Part shown: one piece after another, positions 9,375 to 17,461 of the stretch
Numbering within the stretch: position 1 is the first letter of the stretch
Layout of the letters: each line of letters starts with the position of its first letter
NCBI RefSeq assembly: GCF_004765805.1
Contig: NZ_ML219773.1
Location: 558,001-622,000, forward strand
Direction: 5' to 3'
Source of the DNA: Halorussus halobius
GTDB taxonomy: Archaea > Halobacteriota > Halobacteria > Halobacteriales > Haladaptataceae
Length of the DNA: 64,000 nucleotides
Translations under genes and position numbers: made by a program
The notes under the pieces: model-generated
What the model was told of the DNA's origin: nothing
The model's input: the letters and a program-made list of their open reading frames with translations, nothing else
The model's database searches: none

Positions 9375-9536
9375 TCAGGAGGTGTTTCGCGGTGACCGAG
9401 CTTCGCGAACTTCGCTACCGTCTCGTATCTTGTCCTCGCATTCCGGGCACACTCGGGGGTTCTCGACGCCCCGAGGCGTGAACACTCGCGCGTAGGCGTC
9501 GGTCACGAATGCGCCGCAGTTCTGGCACTCTGGCAT
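9375..9536 (-). CDS. zinc-finger microprotein (53 aa), DUF7563-like
   Basis: A short protein with two CxxC pairs, CQNC at residues 4-7 and CPEC about 27 residues later, expected to bind one zinc ion. Between them lies a conserved-looking VFTPRGVENPRVC segment. It matches my recollection of a widespread haloarchaeal microprotein family (DUF7563); the number is from memory. The ATG at 9536 is preceded by a GGAG sequence, a possible ribosome-binding site, unusual among the mostly leaderless genes here. Role unknown; zinc microproteins in haloarchaea have been linked to regulation and biofilm or motility phenotypes. Confidence 0.85.
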   Translation of the reverse strand: MPECQNCGAFVTDAYARVFTPRGVENPRVCPECEDKIRDGSEVREARSPRNTS

Positions 9537-9554
9537 CTCTCCTGTGGCACTACG

Positions 9555-9574
9555 GAAATATTACAATATATTTC
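9555..9574 (-). promoter_or_regulatory. AT-rich inverted repeat in the promoter of the 53-aa zinc-finger gene
   Basis: GAAATAT-N6-ATATTTC is a perfect 7-bp inverted repeat lying 19-38 nt upstream of the start at 9536. It overlaps the most AT-rich sequence, where the TATA box should be, so it may be the core promoter or an operator over it. Confidence 0.35.
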
Positions 9575-9785
9575 TATCGACACTCCGACGACGGCAGAAA
9601 ACAACCGAGTGAAGCCTCTCGAACGCAAAATTCGACGGATACCGGCGTACAGACGCCGGAACGAGCAATCGTCTCCGCGCGCTCGCCGGCCGCGGTCCCG
9701 GCTCGCGGTCGAACGGTCCCGGCGTTCGGGCCGGGCGGTCAGCGAAACACCGCGTCCCGGCGGGGTCGCGGGCTGCCGTATCTTG

Positions 9786-9959
9786 TCAGGGTCGCCAACC
9801 GCACACCGAACACTCCGTCGCCGACGTCTCGTGGAGGCCGCCACAGTCCGGACACTGTTTCTTGTTGTGGTCGTCCTGCCAGCCGGCGTTCTCGGTCTCG
9901 TGGCCGCGCTCGGATAGGAACTCGTCGAAGAGTTCGTCGTCGGTCGATGCGGTCGCCAT
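9786..9959 (-). CDS. zinc-finger microprotein (57 aa), HVO_0416-like
   Basis: Starts MATASTDDELFDEFLSERGH and ends with two CxxC pairs (CPDC and CSVC) around GGLHETSATE, a zinc-ribbon layout. It resembles the haloarchaeal family I recall as HVO_0416; function unknown. The frame extends eight residues upstream, but the ATG at 9959 gives the family-like N-terminus and lies about 30 nt from a TTATAA box near 9988, consistent with a leaderless mRNA. It is the second zinc microprotein within 600 nt. Confidence 0.85.
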   Translation of the reverse strand: MATASTDDELFDEFLSERGHETENAGWQDDHNKKQCPDCGGLHETSATECSVCGWRP

Positions 9960-10097
9960 ACGTGGTATGGTAATGCACACCAACCTTATAATCGTGTCGG
10001 TGGTTGTCTCGGTTCGCCGACGTATCGAAATCCCTGATTGCTCGCGTGTGAGAACGTATCCCGCGAAGTAAGCGCGTCCTAACCGCCTCCGACCGCG

Positions 10098-10766
10098 CTA
10101 CTCGAACTGCACGCCCACGTCGTGCATGCCCTCGTTCTCCATCGCGAGGTTGATGAGCAGCGGCGTCATGCTCTCGACCTCCGGCGCGTTCGCGATTCCG
10201 CCCGCGGGGAGCGCGCGCAGTCCTTCGATTCCCTCGGCGAGCTGGACCACGGTCTCGACGGCGTCGCCGTCGTCGCCGACCACGAGCGTATCGAGGTCGA
10301 GGTCGACGTCGAGGTTGGCGAGTCGGTCGGCCGAGAGGTTGTGGAACGCGCCGACCACGGGGACGCCGTCGGGCGCGGCGTCGGCGACCAGTCGCGTGAC
10401 GCTGCCGGCCTTCGGGGGCTGATAGTGGAACCCATCCTCGTCGCGGTCCATCCCGACCGCCGGGGAGACGAGCACGTCGGCGTCCGCGATGCGGTCGGCC
10501 ACCGACGCGAGGGTGTCCCGGACGTGGTACGCCGGCACCGCCAACACCACCACGTCGGCCCGGTCGGCGGCCATCTCGTTTCCGAACCCCTTCACCTCGC
10601 GCTCGACGCCGACGCTGGCCAGTTCGGTCTCGTACTCGTCGGCCTTGCCGCGCGCCCGTTCGGGGTCCCGCGACCCGACGAGTATCTCGTGGCTGGTGTC
10701 CCGCGCCCACCGGAGCGCGAGCGCCTGTCCGATGTCGCCGGTTCCGCCGAGGAGTGCGATTCGCAT
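10098..10766 (-). CDS. npdG: NADPH-dependent F420 reductase
   Basis: Transfers hydride between NADPH and coenzyme F420, linking the two cofactor pools; cytosolic. The 222-residue protein opens with MRIALLGGTGDIGQALALRW, a Rossmann dinucleotide motif with the GGTGDxG form usual in this family, followed by GSRDPERA (NADP phosphate recognition) and VVLAVPAYH. The C-terminus contains the NLSADRL and EVESMTPLLINLA blocks typical of the family. Length matches. An in-frame ATG nine nt upstream is possible. The gene stands alone between the zinc microprotein and two membrane genes. Confidence 0.9.
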   Translation of the reverse strand: MRIALLGGTGDIGQALALRWARDTSHEILVGSRDPERARGKADEYETELASVGVEREVKGFGNEMAADRADVVVLAVPAYHVRDTLASVADRIADADVLVSPAVGMDRDEDGFHYQPPKAGSVTRLVADAAPDGVPVVGAFHNLSADRLANLDVDLDLDTLVVGDDGDAVETVVQLAEGIEGLRALPAGGIANAPEVESMTPLLINLAMENEGMHDVGVQFE

Positions 10767-10852
10767 ACCCGCCATTCGTCCCGGCGACGGATTAAGTATT
10801 CTCACTCCGGAGGGTCGCGTCCGGTCCCCATCGCGGCGCGGGTCGGTCGCCG

Positions 10853-11218
10853 CTACTCGCCGTCCCGACCCGCCGTCCGACGGGCGACCGACAGCGCGAC
10901 GAGCAGTACCACCACTCGCCCGGCCAGGTCGAGTACGCTGTCCGGGACAGCCACCAGTTCGACCGCCCGGAAGCCGACGTACACGGAGCCGAACAGCACG
11001 AGGAAAAACAGCGTCAGCCGACCGGCGCGGTCGGCCGCGAGTTCGTCGAGTTGGTGGTCGAGATACCAGTGCGCGACAGGCAGTCCGACCACCAGCGAGC
11101 CGACCGCGTAAGGCCAGAACGCGGTCGGGTCGGGCGCGACCAGCGACCCGACCAGCACCGCGAGGAACCCGCCGACGCCGAGCGTCCACGCGGCGCGCTC
11201 GACTGCCAGCCAGTTCAC
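10853..11218 (-). CDS. hypothetical membrane protein (121 aa, GTG start)
   Basis: Four hydrophobic segments are visible with short loops, and arginines at the cytoplasmic end. The GTG start at 11218 overlaps the TGA of the upstream gene by four bases (GTGA), which strongly supports both the start and co-translation. No family recognised. Together with its partner it may form a small two-subunit membrane complex; that is inference from the coupling only. Confidence 0.7.
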   Translation of the reverse strand: MNWLAVERAAWTLGVGGFLAVLVGSLVAPDPTAFWPYAVGSLVVGLPVAHWYLDHQLDELAADRAGRLTLFFLVLFGSVYVGFRAVELVAVPDSVLDLAGRVVVLLVALSVARRTAGRDGE

Positions 11219-11571
11219 GCGACCACCTCCCGGGCGCGACCCGCGCCGCCGAAGAAGGCCAGCCACGCGCCGAGCGCGACGCCGACGACCGACGCCGCCG
11301 CCGGGACCCCGGTGGCCGACGCGCCGACCGCGAACGCCACCAGCCGCCACGCGAGCGCGACCCCCAGGACGCCCGCGAGGAAGACCGCGTACCGAGCCCA
11401 CCACCGTCCGGCGGGGTCGCGGTACCGGTAGAGGACCGGGACCGCCACGGCCACCGCCGGGCCGGCGTACAACAGCTGGGTGAACGGGTCGGGCGGGGAC
11501 ATCACCGACCCGAGCACGAACGCGAACAGAAGGCCGTCGGAGACGGCTCCGCCGAGTCGAGACCAGTCCAT
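11215..11571 (-). CDS. hypothetical membrane protein (118 aa)
   Basis: About three to four hydrophobic segments, starting MDWSRLGGAVSDGLLF. It is the first gene of a coupled pair; its stop overlaps the start of the following membrane gene. The conserved-looking SPPDPFTQLLYAGPA segment follows the first helix. Family not recognised. It is transcribed divergently neither from a regulator nor from an enzyme, so context gives no clue. Confidence 0.7.
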   Translation of the reverse strand: MDWSRLGGAVSDGLLFAFVLGSVMSPPDPFTQLLYAGPAVAVAVPVLYRYRDPAGRWWARYAVFLAGVLGVALAWRLVAFAVGASATGVPAAASVVGVALGAWLAFFGGAGRAREVVA

Positions 11572-11607
11572 CGGGTCGTGGTACCGCGAGTCGACTGATA
11601 AATTTCC

Positions 11608-12498
11608 CTATCCCAATAGGTCCGGGAGGTCGTTCACCGACTCGACCACGGCGTCCGCGCCGGCCGACTCGAACGCTCGGCGGCCCGCCGCGCCGGTCAG
11701 GCCGCCGGTCAGCACGCCGACGCCGTCGTAGTCCCGCTCCGGGTCGGCCTCGTCGGCGTTTCGGGCGGTCCGCACGTCGTCGAGCGTGTCGCCGGCGTAG
11801 ACAACCCGGCTGGCGTCGAATCGCTCGGCCAGCGTCACCAGCGCGCGCGGGTGGGGCTTGCCCTCCGCCCAGTCGTCCATGGTGAACCGGTGGTCGTCGG
11901 GCAGGTCCAGCCCCGCCCGGTCGAGCGCGATGTCGGCCTCGGCGGCGGGTCGCCCCGTCACCACGCCGAGGTGGAACTCGGCCAGCGCGTCGAGGGTCTC
12001 GGGTTCGACCAGCACCGGTTCGTCGTGGACGAACCCCGGCGTATCGAGGTCGGGCGTCCCGCCCTCGATGTCGGCGTAGCGGTCCGACCCGAGGTACAAC
12101 TGCTGGAACACGTCCCGGAGGCGCTCGGGGTCCCAGTCGGCCCGAACGCGCTCGCGGGCCGACGCCGCGAGCGCCTCGTCGACGACCGCTTCGGCGGCCG
12201 CGAGGCCGTCGGCCGAGGCCGCGCCGGCGCTGGCGGCCCGACGTTCGGCGATTCGGTCGGTGAACTCCTCGACGTCGAGTTCCAGTCCCTCGCCGCGTGC
12301 GAGGACGAACAGGGCGGCGGCGGCGGTCAGGTCCCAGTCGTTGTTGAACCCGCCGGCGTCCTTGAACGACTGGACGTCGGCCCGCTCGATTGTGTCGCCG
12401 TGGACGACTTCGACCGACTCCACGATGGCCCGGCGGTAGGAGTCGGCAACGTCCACCAACACCCCGTCGACGTCCAGCACGACCGCGTCGGCTTGCAT
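11608..12498 (-). CDS. HAD-superfamily hydrolase, TIGR01548-like
   Basis: Phosphatase-type hydrolase of unknown substrate. Seen: motif [10 protein letters not shown] (nucleophile Asp at residue 8-10), motif II VVTGRP in the middle, motif III GKPHP, and motif [15 protein letters not shown] with the magnesium-binding aspartates. A long alpha-helical cap between residues 20 and 150 fits subfamily IA. The 296-residue length and the [10 protein letters not shown] block in the cap resemble the archaeal TIGR01548 group, where the physiological role is not established. Monocistronic, with short gaps on both sides. Confidence 0.85.
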   Translation of the reverse strand: MQADAVVLDVDGVLVDVADSYRRAIVESVEVVHGDTIERADVQSFKDAGGFNNDWDLTAAAALFVLARGEGLELDVEEFTDRIAERRAASAGAASADGLAAAEAVVDEALAASARERVRADWDPERLRDVFQQLYLGSDRYADIEGGTPDLDTPGFVHDEPVLVEPETLDALAEFHLGVVTGRPAAEADIALDRAGLDLPDDHRFTMDDWAEGKPHPRALVTLAERFDASRVVYAGDTLDDVRTARNADEADPERDYDGVGVLTGGLTGAAGRRAFESAGADAVVESVNDLPDLLG

Positions 12499-12544
12499 GT
12501 CCGGGGGTAGTCAGCGCCGGTTGAAGGCTCTTCCGACCTCCGGG

Positions 12545-12946
12545 CTACTGGTCGGCGAGCCACTCGCGGGCCTCCTCGACGTCGCTCGTGAGAAAGTGGT
12601 CGTACGGCACGTCGTCCATCTCCTCGCCGAGGTTCTCCATCTCCATCTTGGAGATGACGCTGTCGGGGTGGACCTGCGCGCTGTGTCGAACGCCCGCTTC
12701 GATTATCCTCGGCGTCCACTCCTCGGCCAGCCACGCCTTGTCCTCGTCCTCGTGGGCCTTCACGTTCTGGGTGTCGATGAGCAGCTTCGAGGCGTTCTGG
12801 TCCTCGATGGCGTCGAGCAGCGAGTTGGCTCCCGCTCGGAACTCCTCGCCGGTGGTGAAGTCGGTCCACGTGTGGACGACGGCGTCGATGTCGTCGTCCC
12901 ACTCGATGGTGTAGTCGGCCGTGTCTTCGAGTACTTCTCGGGGCAT
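12545..12946 (-). CDS. STAS/SpoIIAA-like protein (133 aa)
   Basis: Compact acidic protein with the alternation of strands and helices seen in STAS/SEC14-like domains (for example SKLLIDTQNVKAH and the C-terminal DVEEAREWLADQ helix). Such proteins in bacteria and archaea are associated with stress or regulatory roles, but no partner gene is present here. The upstream sequence (12950-12985) is AT-rich with a TATAA motif, giving a likely leaderless start at 12946. Family assignment is by overall resemblance only. Confidence 0.65.
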   Translation of the reverse strand: MPREVLEDTADYTIEWDDDIDAVVHTWTDFTTGEEFRAGANSLLDAIEDQNASKLLIDTQNVKAHEDEDKAWLAEEWTPRIIEAGVRHSAQVHPDSVISKMEMENLGEEMDDVPYDHFLTSDVEEAREWLADQ

Positions 12947-13073
12947 CGACGCGAACTATGAACATTCCTTATAAATATCTGGCTCCCCAGTAATCAGTTC
13001 TAATAATCCGGCGTTCATTCTACGCCCGGTGCTACTATTTTAACGTTCGATGGGCAGACTCCCGGTGCCGTCC

Positions 13074-13380
13074 TCACGGCTCGCGCGCCCCTTTCACCTG
13101 CGCCACGTGGCTGAGCGTGACCAGCCCGAGCCCCCCACGAGGTTCCCGGCGGTGACGACGACCGTGGTCTCGACCAGCGGCCCCGACTCCGCCCCGAGGA
13201 ACGCGCCGAACCGGGGCTCGACCGCCGCCTCCACGATGCCCAGCGCCGCCATCCCGAAAACGACGGTGAACCACGGATGAAACTGGTCGAGACCAGTTCG
13301 AGCGCCGACTGGTCGAGCCGGCGCTCGCCCTCCGCGACCGCGCGGTCGAATATCTCCGCGGGGTCGGGTGGGCCGGGCAC
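13074..13380 (-). pseudogene. decayed formate/nitrite transporter (FNT) family gene
   Basis: Three pieces in different frames together match the ends of an FNT-family membrane transporter. The first (from a GTG at 13380) gives DPAEIFDRAVAEGERRLDQS and ELVSTSFI, the usual N-terminus before the first helix. A frameshift near 13270 leads to FTVVFGMAALGIVEAAVEPR, the first helix. After about 20 more residues the sequence jumps to TVVVTAGNLVGG, a late part of the family, and a second frameshift in a G-run near 13140 restores GLVTLSHVAQVKGAREP, the C-terminus. About 150 central residues are absent. Single-base shifts could be sequencing errors, but the internal deletion cannot, so this is a remnant. 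Confidence 0.75.
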
Positions 13381-13438
13381 GCACCGTCCGCCGGGAGTCG
13401 CGAACAAAAGCCTCCCGGCGGAATCCGACGAAACGGGC

Positions 13439-13828
13439 CTACTCGCGGGCCACGAACATCGTCTCGCCCGGAATCGTCTCGCGGGCGACCGGAATCGCGG
13501 GCGGGTCGCCCCCGAGCGTCGTGAACAGGAAGGCGGCGTCCGTCCGGCGCGCGAGGTCGCGCGCCGGGCGGTGGAGTTCCGGCGGCAGGTTCAGCGCGTA
13601 GACCGCGTCGGCGTCCCGGTAGAGCGCGAGGTCGGGGTCGACGACGTCGTCGCGCTCGAACCGGACGTTCTCGGGCACCTCGCGCGGCCGGACGTCGGTC
13701 GCGGTGACGCGCTTGCCGGCGTCGGCCAGCGCGGCGGCCACCTCGGTCCGGTTGCCGATTCCGACCTCGACGAGGCGCTCGAACTCCGACAGACGGCCGA
13801 CGATGGCACGACGGGTCCGGGGTACCAC
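13439..13828 (-). CDS. UPF0146 family protein (129 aa)
   Basis: Member of the archaeal UPF0146 family, a small Rossmann-like fold reminiscent of methyltransferases but with unproven activity. Seen: VEVGIGNRTEVAAAL, a glycine-rich loop, then VTATDVRP, where an acidic residue would contact a nucleotide ribose, then DAVYALNLPPELHRPARDLAR. The frame is open far upstream, but the GTG at 13828 gives the family length and places the start 40 nt from the divergent archaemetzincin gene. Function unknown. Confidence 0.85.
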   Translation of the reverse strand: MVPRTRRAIVGRLSEFERLVEVGIGNRTEVAAALADAGKRVTATDVRPREVPENVRFERDDVVDPDLALYRDADAVYALNLPPELHRPARDLARRTDAAFLFTTLGGDPPAIPVARETIPGETMFVARE

Positions 13829-13867
13829 GGCGGGAAGTTTATGGGCCGCTCCCCCATAGTGGTTCCC
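13829..13867. promoter_or_regulatory. compact bidirectional promoter between UPF0146 and archaemetzincin
   Basis: Only 39 nt separate two divergent starts. On the plus strand GTTTATGG (13837-13844) lies about 28 nt before the ATG at 13868. On the minus strand a weaker CACTATGG sits about 28 nt before the GTG at 13828. Both spacings fit TATA boxes for leaderless transcripts, so the two promoters would overlap. Confidence 0.5.
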
Positions 13868-14389
13868 ATGCTCGTCGACGTCGTTCCGGTCGGGGACCTC
13901 TCCGCGACGGTCAAACGACAGGCCTCGACCGCTCTGCGCTCGGTCTACGACTGCGAGGTCACTATCCACGACGCCCATCCGATTCCCGAGGGGGCCCACG
14001 ACGACAAGCGCGACCAGTACCGCGCCGAGGAGTTCATCGAACTCGCGGGCCGGGTGGGCAGCGGGGAGAAGAACATCGCCATCACGCCCGAGGACCTGTT
14101 CTACCGCCGCCGGAACTACGTGTTCGGCCTCGCGTACCTCGACGGCAACGGGAGCGTCATCTCGACCTACCGGCTCCAGACCTCCAGCGACGGCGGGTTC
14201 TCGAACCGGAGCGCGACCGAGATATTCTCCGACCGGGTGCGCAAGGAGGTCGTCCACGAGATCGGCCACACGCTCGGGCTCGAACACTGCGACAACTCCC
14301 GGTGCGTGATGAACTTTTCGCCGACCGTCCGCGAGGTCGACGTCAAGGAGGAGAACCTCTGCGGGTCGTGTCAACGCGACGTGCTGTAG
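13868..14389 (+). CDS. amzA: archaemetzincin, zinc metalloprotease
   Basis: Zinc-dependent peptidase of family M54. The 173-residue protein carries the full metzincin signature HEIGHTLGLEHC (three zinc-binding histidines plus catalytic Glu), followed by the extra cysteines of archaemetzincins (C in LEHC, SRCVMNF, and NLCGSC) that bind a second, structural zinc. The methionine in CVMNFS supplies the Met-turn. Length and start MLVDVVPVGDLS match the family. Physiological substrates are unknown. Divergent from UPF0146 with overlapping promoters. Confidence 0.95.
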   Translation: MLVDVVPVGDLSATVKRQASTALRSVYDCEVTIHDAHPIPEGAHDDKRDQYRAEEFIELAGRVGSGEKNIAITPEDLFYRRRNYVFGLAYLDGNGSVISTYRLQTSSDGGFSNRSATEIFSDRVRKEVVHEIGHTLGLEHCDNSRCVMNFSPTVREVDVKEENLCGSCQRDVL

Positions 14390-14563
14390 GGCGGCGCGGG
14401 CTGTCGACCCCTGGGTCCCGTTCTCCCGCTTCGTGGCTTCTACCGCTCGATATCCGCGATTGAACGACAATAGTCGAAATACAGGTCGGTAATCATCGAG
14501 GGATTGCCGCGAAGAACATGAGTTAAACGGCCGAAGCTCACTAGGTAAGACGAACGTCGAATC

Positions 14564-15934
14564 ATGTCCGGAAAGTACGACCTCGTAATCGTCGGCGGGG
14601 GTATCAGTGGCGCGTCGTTGCTGTACACGACCGCGAAGTTCACCGATATCGACTCCGTCGCGCTGGTAGAGAAGGAATCCGAGATAGCGGCGATCAACTC
14701 CCACCACACGAACAACTCCCAGACCCTCCACTTCGGGGACATCGAGACCAACTACACCCTCGAGAAGGCCGAGGAGGTCAAGGAGGGCGCGGAGATGCTC
14801 GCGGGGTATCTGGAGAACAACGACCCCGACCGCGAGATGCACGCCAAGCGCAACAAGATGGTGCTGGCGGTCGGTGACGACGAGGTCGCCGAACTCGAAG
14901 ACCGCTACCACGAGGAGGGCTTTGGCGACCTGTTCCCCAAACTCGAACCCATCGGCCGCGAGGAGATAGCCGACTACGAGCCCAACGTGGTCGAGGGCCG
15001 GGACCCCGACGAGGAGATGCTGGCGCTCCGGACCCCGGACGGTTACACGGTCGACTACGGCGCGACCTCGGAGTCGTTCGTCGACCGGGCGACCGAGGAG
15101 CCCGACGTCGACGTCTACACCTCCACTGAGGTCGTCGACATCACGCCCACCCTCGACGGCTACACCCTCGAAACCACCGAGGGTCGGTTCGACTGCGACG
15201 TCGCCGTCGTGGCCGCAGGCTCCCACAGCCTCCAGATCGCCAAGGAACTGGGCTACGGCGAGGACAAGGTTCTACTCCCCATCGCCGGGAGCTTCTTCCT
15301 CGCCGAGGACTTCCTGAACGGGAAGGTGTACACCCTCCAGATGAAGAAGCTCCCGTTCGCGGCGGTCCACGGCGACGCCGACGTCCACGACCCCTCCGTG
15401 ACGCGGTTCGGGCCGACCGCCAAGCTCGTCCCGGCGCTCGAACGCGGGGAACTCTCGACCGTCGGCGACTTCCTCGACGTGTTCGGGTTCGACCTCGACG
15501 CGTTCCTCAGCTACGGCAACATCCTCGCCGACCGCATCCTGCTGCCGTACGTCCTCCGGAACCTCGTCTACGACCTGCCCGAGGTCGGGGCCAAGGAGTT
15601 CCTCCCGCACGTCCAGAAGGTGGTCCCGAGCGCCGACCTCGACGACATCTCCCGGGCCGAAGGCTACGGCGGGGTCCGCCCGCAGATCGTCGACACGTCG
15701 GGCAAGACCCTCGACATGGGCGAGGCCAAGATCGTCGGCGACGACGTCATCTTCAACATCACGCCGTCGCCCGGCGCGTCGACCAGCCTCAAGAACGCGA
15801 TGCGCGACACCCACACGCTGATGGACTTCTTCGACGGGGAGTACAGCTTCGACGAGGAGGCGTTCCGGTCCGAGACAATCGACAACTTCCCGCGCCCGAG
15901 CGCCGCCGACTACGCGCCGCCCGCCGACGAGTAG
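14564..15934 (+). CDS. FAD-dependent oxidoreductase, malate:quinone oxidoreductase-like
   Basis: Flavoprotein expected to oxidise a hydroxy acid, most likely malate, and pass electrons to quinone at the membrane. Residues 7-30 form the FAD-binding motif (VIVGGGISGASLL). The sequence then shows the MQO-like NSHHTNNSQTLHFGDIETNYT block, a second nucleotide-contact strand CDVAVVAAGSHS near 210, FGPTAKLVPAL near 285, and a C-terminal FAD contact ITPSPGASTSLKNA near 410. No transmembrane helix, as expected for a peripheral protein. The 456-residue length is a little below bacterial MQO (about 490). Substrate is inferred from family resemblance. Confidence 0.8.
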   Translation: MSGKYDLVIVGGGISGASLLYTTAKFTDIDSVALVEKESEIAAINSHHTNNSQTLHFGDIETNYTLEKAEEVKEGAEMLAGYLENNDPDREMHAKRNKMVLAVGDDEVAELEDRYHEEGFGDLFPKLEPIGREEIADYEPNVVEGRDPDEEMLALRTPDGYTVDYGATSESFVDRATEEPDVDVYTSTEVVDITPTLDGYTLETTEGRFDCDVAVVAAGSHSLQIAKELGYGEDKVLLPIAGSFFLAEDFLNGKVYTLQMKKLPFAAVHGDADVHDPSVTRFGPTAKLVPALERGELSTVGDFLDVFGFDLDAFLSYGNILADRILLPYVLRNLVYDLPEVGAKEFLPHVQKVVPSADLDDISRAEGYGGVRPQIVDTSGKTLDMGEAKIVGDDVIFNITPSPGASTSLKNAMRDTHTLMDFFDGEYSFDEEAFRSETIDNFPRPSAADYAPPADE

Positions 15935-15994
15935 CGCCGCCGACGCGCTACCTGCCGACGGGAGCGCCGGCCGTCGGACGACCGCGACGGTCTT

Positions 15995-17374
15995 CTACTC
16001 GCGGGACCCGCGACGCAGCGACGCGGGCAGGCTGACGCCCCGCCACCGGACGCCCTCGACCGCCGCGCCCAGCACCGAGACGGCCGCGACCAGTAGTGTG
16101 AGCGCCTGCTCGTCCAGCCCGGCCGGCAGGACGTACTTCACGAGCGCGATTACGTAGCCGAGGTACTGGCTCACGAGCGACTCCCGGCCGCCCCCGGCCA
16201 GGTCGGCGTGGGCGGCGGTCGGCCGGTCGGCGCTCCCCTCGCCGGGGACGCGGTCGGCCTCGTAGGGGAGTCCGCCGGTCTCGACCGCCCACACGACCTC
16301 GCCGTTCTCGTCGACCTCGACGACCCGGTCGTTGTAGGAGTCGGTGACGAGCGTGTGACCGTTCGACTGGCGGTCGGCGTCCCGGGGCCACTTCAGGGTC
16401 GCGCTCCCGCCGAACTCCCAGACCACCTCGTTGTCCGCGTTCAACTCGACCACGCGGTCGTGCTCGCTGTCGGCGACCAGCAGGTGGTCGTCGGCCAGTC
16501 GGTCGGGGTTGTGCTGCTCGTACAGCGGGCCGCCGCTCCCCGAGAAGCTGTTCGGACCGACCACGGGTTCGACGGTCACCTCGCGGTCTGACCTGCCGGC
16601 GGGCGACGCCGCGTCGTCGGCGTCGCCCGCCGACGCGTTCTCGACGTGGAGTTCGACCACGGTGTCGAAGTTCCGGAGGCTGACCTGAAAGACGCCGGGT
16701 TCGAGCCGGTCGACGTCGTTCATGTGGGTCCAGTCGCCCTCCGGTCCCATCCCGTCGGGCCGGTCGTACGTCTCGGTCGCGTTCCACTCCCAGAGAATCT
16801 CCCCGTCGCGGTCCACCGAGAACACGCGGTCGTTGCCCATGTCGACCAGCACCCACCGGTCCTCGCGACCGGTCTCGTTCCCGTCGGCGGCGACGGTGTA
16901 GTGGTCGGCGTCGTGAAGCTCGTGTTCGTGGAGTTCGGCGTCGTACCACGCGTACTCCCAGACGACGTCGTTCGTCGACTGCTCGACGATGCGGAGGCTG
17001 TTCCGAACGCAGTTGCGGAAGCCGTCGTTCCGGTACTGTTCGGGACACTCCGCGTCGGGAATCTCGTCGGCGGTCGATATCTGGACCCGGTCGGGCCCGA
17101 GCGCCTCCACGTCGAACACGTCGTCGGTGTCGTCGTACTCCCAGACGAGCTCCCCGTCGGGCGCGACCTCTATGGCCCGACCTTCGTCCTGATACCCCTG
17201 GAGCGCGACGTAGGTGTTGTTCTCGGGCGGTTCGTCGTCGACGGTCAGCCGGGGCCGGTCGGGGGCTGCCAGCACGCCGGCCGTGGCGACCGCGAGGCAG
17301 ACGACCGCGAGGCACGCGAGCAGCTTGGCCCGCCGCTCGTGGCCCGTGCCGAGCCACTCGGGGAGTCGTGTCAC
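15995..17374 (-). CDS. arylsulfotransferase (ASST)-like beta-propeller membrane protein
   Basis: The 459-residue product has an N-terminal hydrophobic anchor (about 17-37), then repeated blades of the form GELVWEYD, DVVWEYAWY, GEILWEWNA, EVVWEF and GEVVWAVET separated by DRVVELN-like strands, a propeller of the arylsulfotransferase family. Near the C-terminus one or two hydrophobic segments (about 395-440) suggest a second anchor. The propeller should face outside the cell. The catalytic histidines of bacterial ASST cannot be assigned with certainty, so enzyme activity is unproven. It is convergent with the flavoprotein and follows the ABCE1 gene in the same direction. Confidence 0.75.
   Translation of the reverse strand: MTRLPEWLGTGHERRAKLLACLAVVCLAVATAGVLAAPDRPRLTVDDEPPENNTYVALQGYQDEGRAIEVAPDGELVWEYDDTDDVFDVEALGPDRVQISTADEIPDAECPEQYRNDGFRNCVRNSLRIVEQSTNDVVWEYAWYDAELHEHELHDADHYTVAADGNETGREDRWVLVDMGNDRVFSVDRDGEILWEWNATETYDRPDGMGPEGDWTHMNDVDRLEPGVFQVSLRNFDTVVELHVENASAGDADDAASPAGRSDREVTVEPVVGPNSFSGSGGPLYEQHNPDRLADDHLLVADSEHDRVVELNADNEVVWEFGGSATLKWPRDADRQSNGHTLVTDSYNDRVVEVDENGEVVWAVETGGLPYEADRVPGEGSADRPTAAHADLAGGGRESLVSQYLGYVIALVKYVLPAGLDEQALTLLVAAVSVLGAAVEGVRWRGVSLPASLRRGSRE
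16597..16632. repeat. 15-bp perfect inverted repeat inside the ASST-like gene
   Basis: CGGCGGGCGACGCCG and its exact complement flank a six-base loop (16612-16617). It encodes an Asp/Ala/Ser-rich linker between propeller blades, a part of the protein with little sequence constraint. Confidence 0.8.
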
Positions 17375-17461
17375 TGGGTGGGGCCTAAGGTTCGACTCAC
17401 GAAAATCGTTCGGTTCTCCGCGCGAGCGCGTCGGCGAGGCGTCGACGCGCCGCTCACCGAG

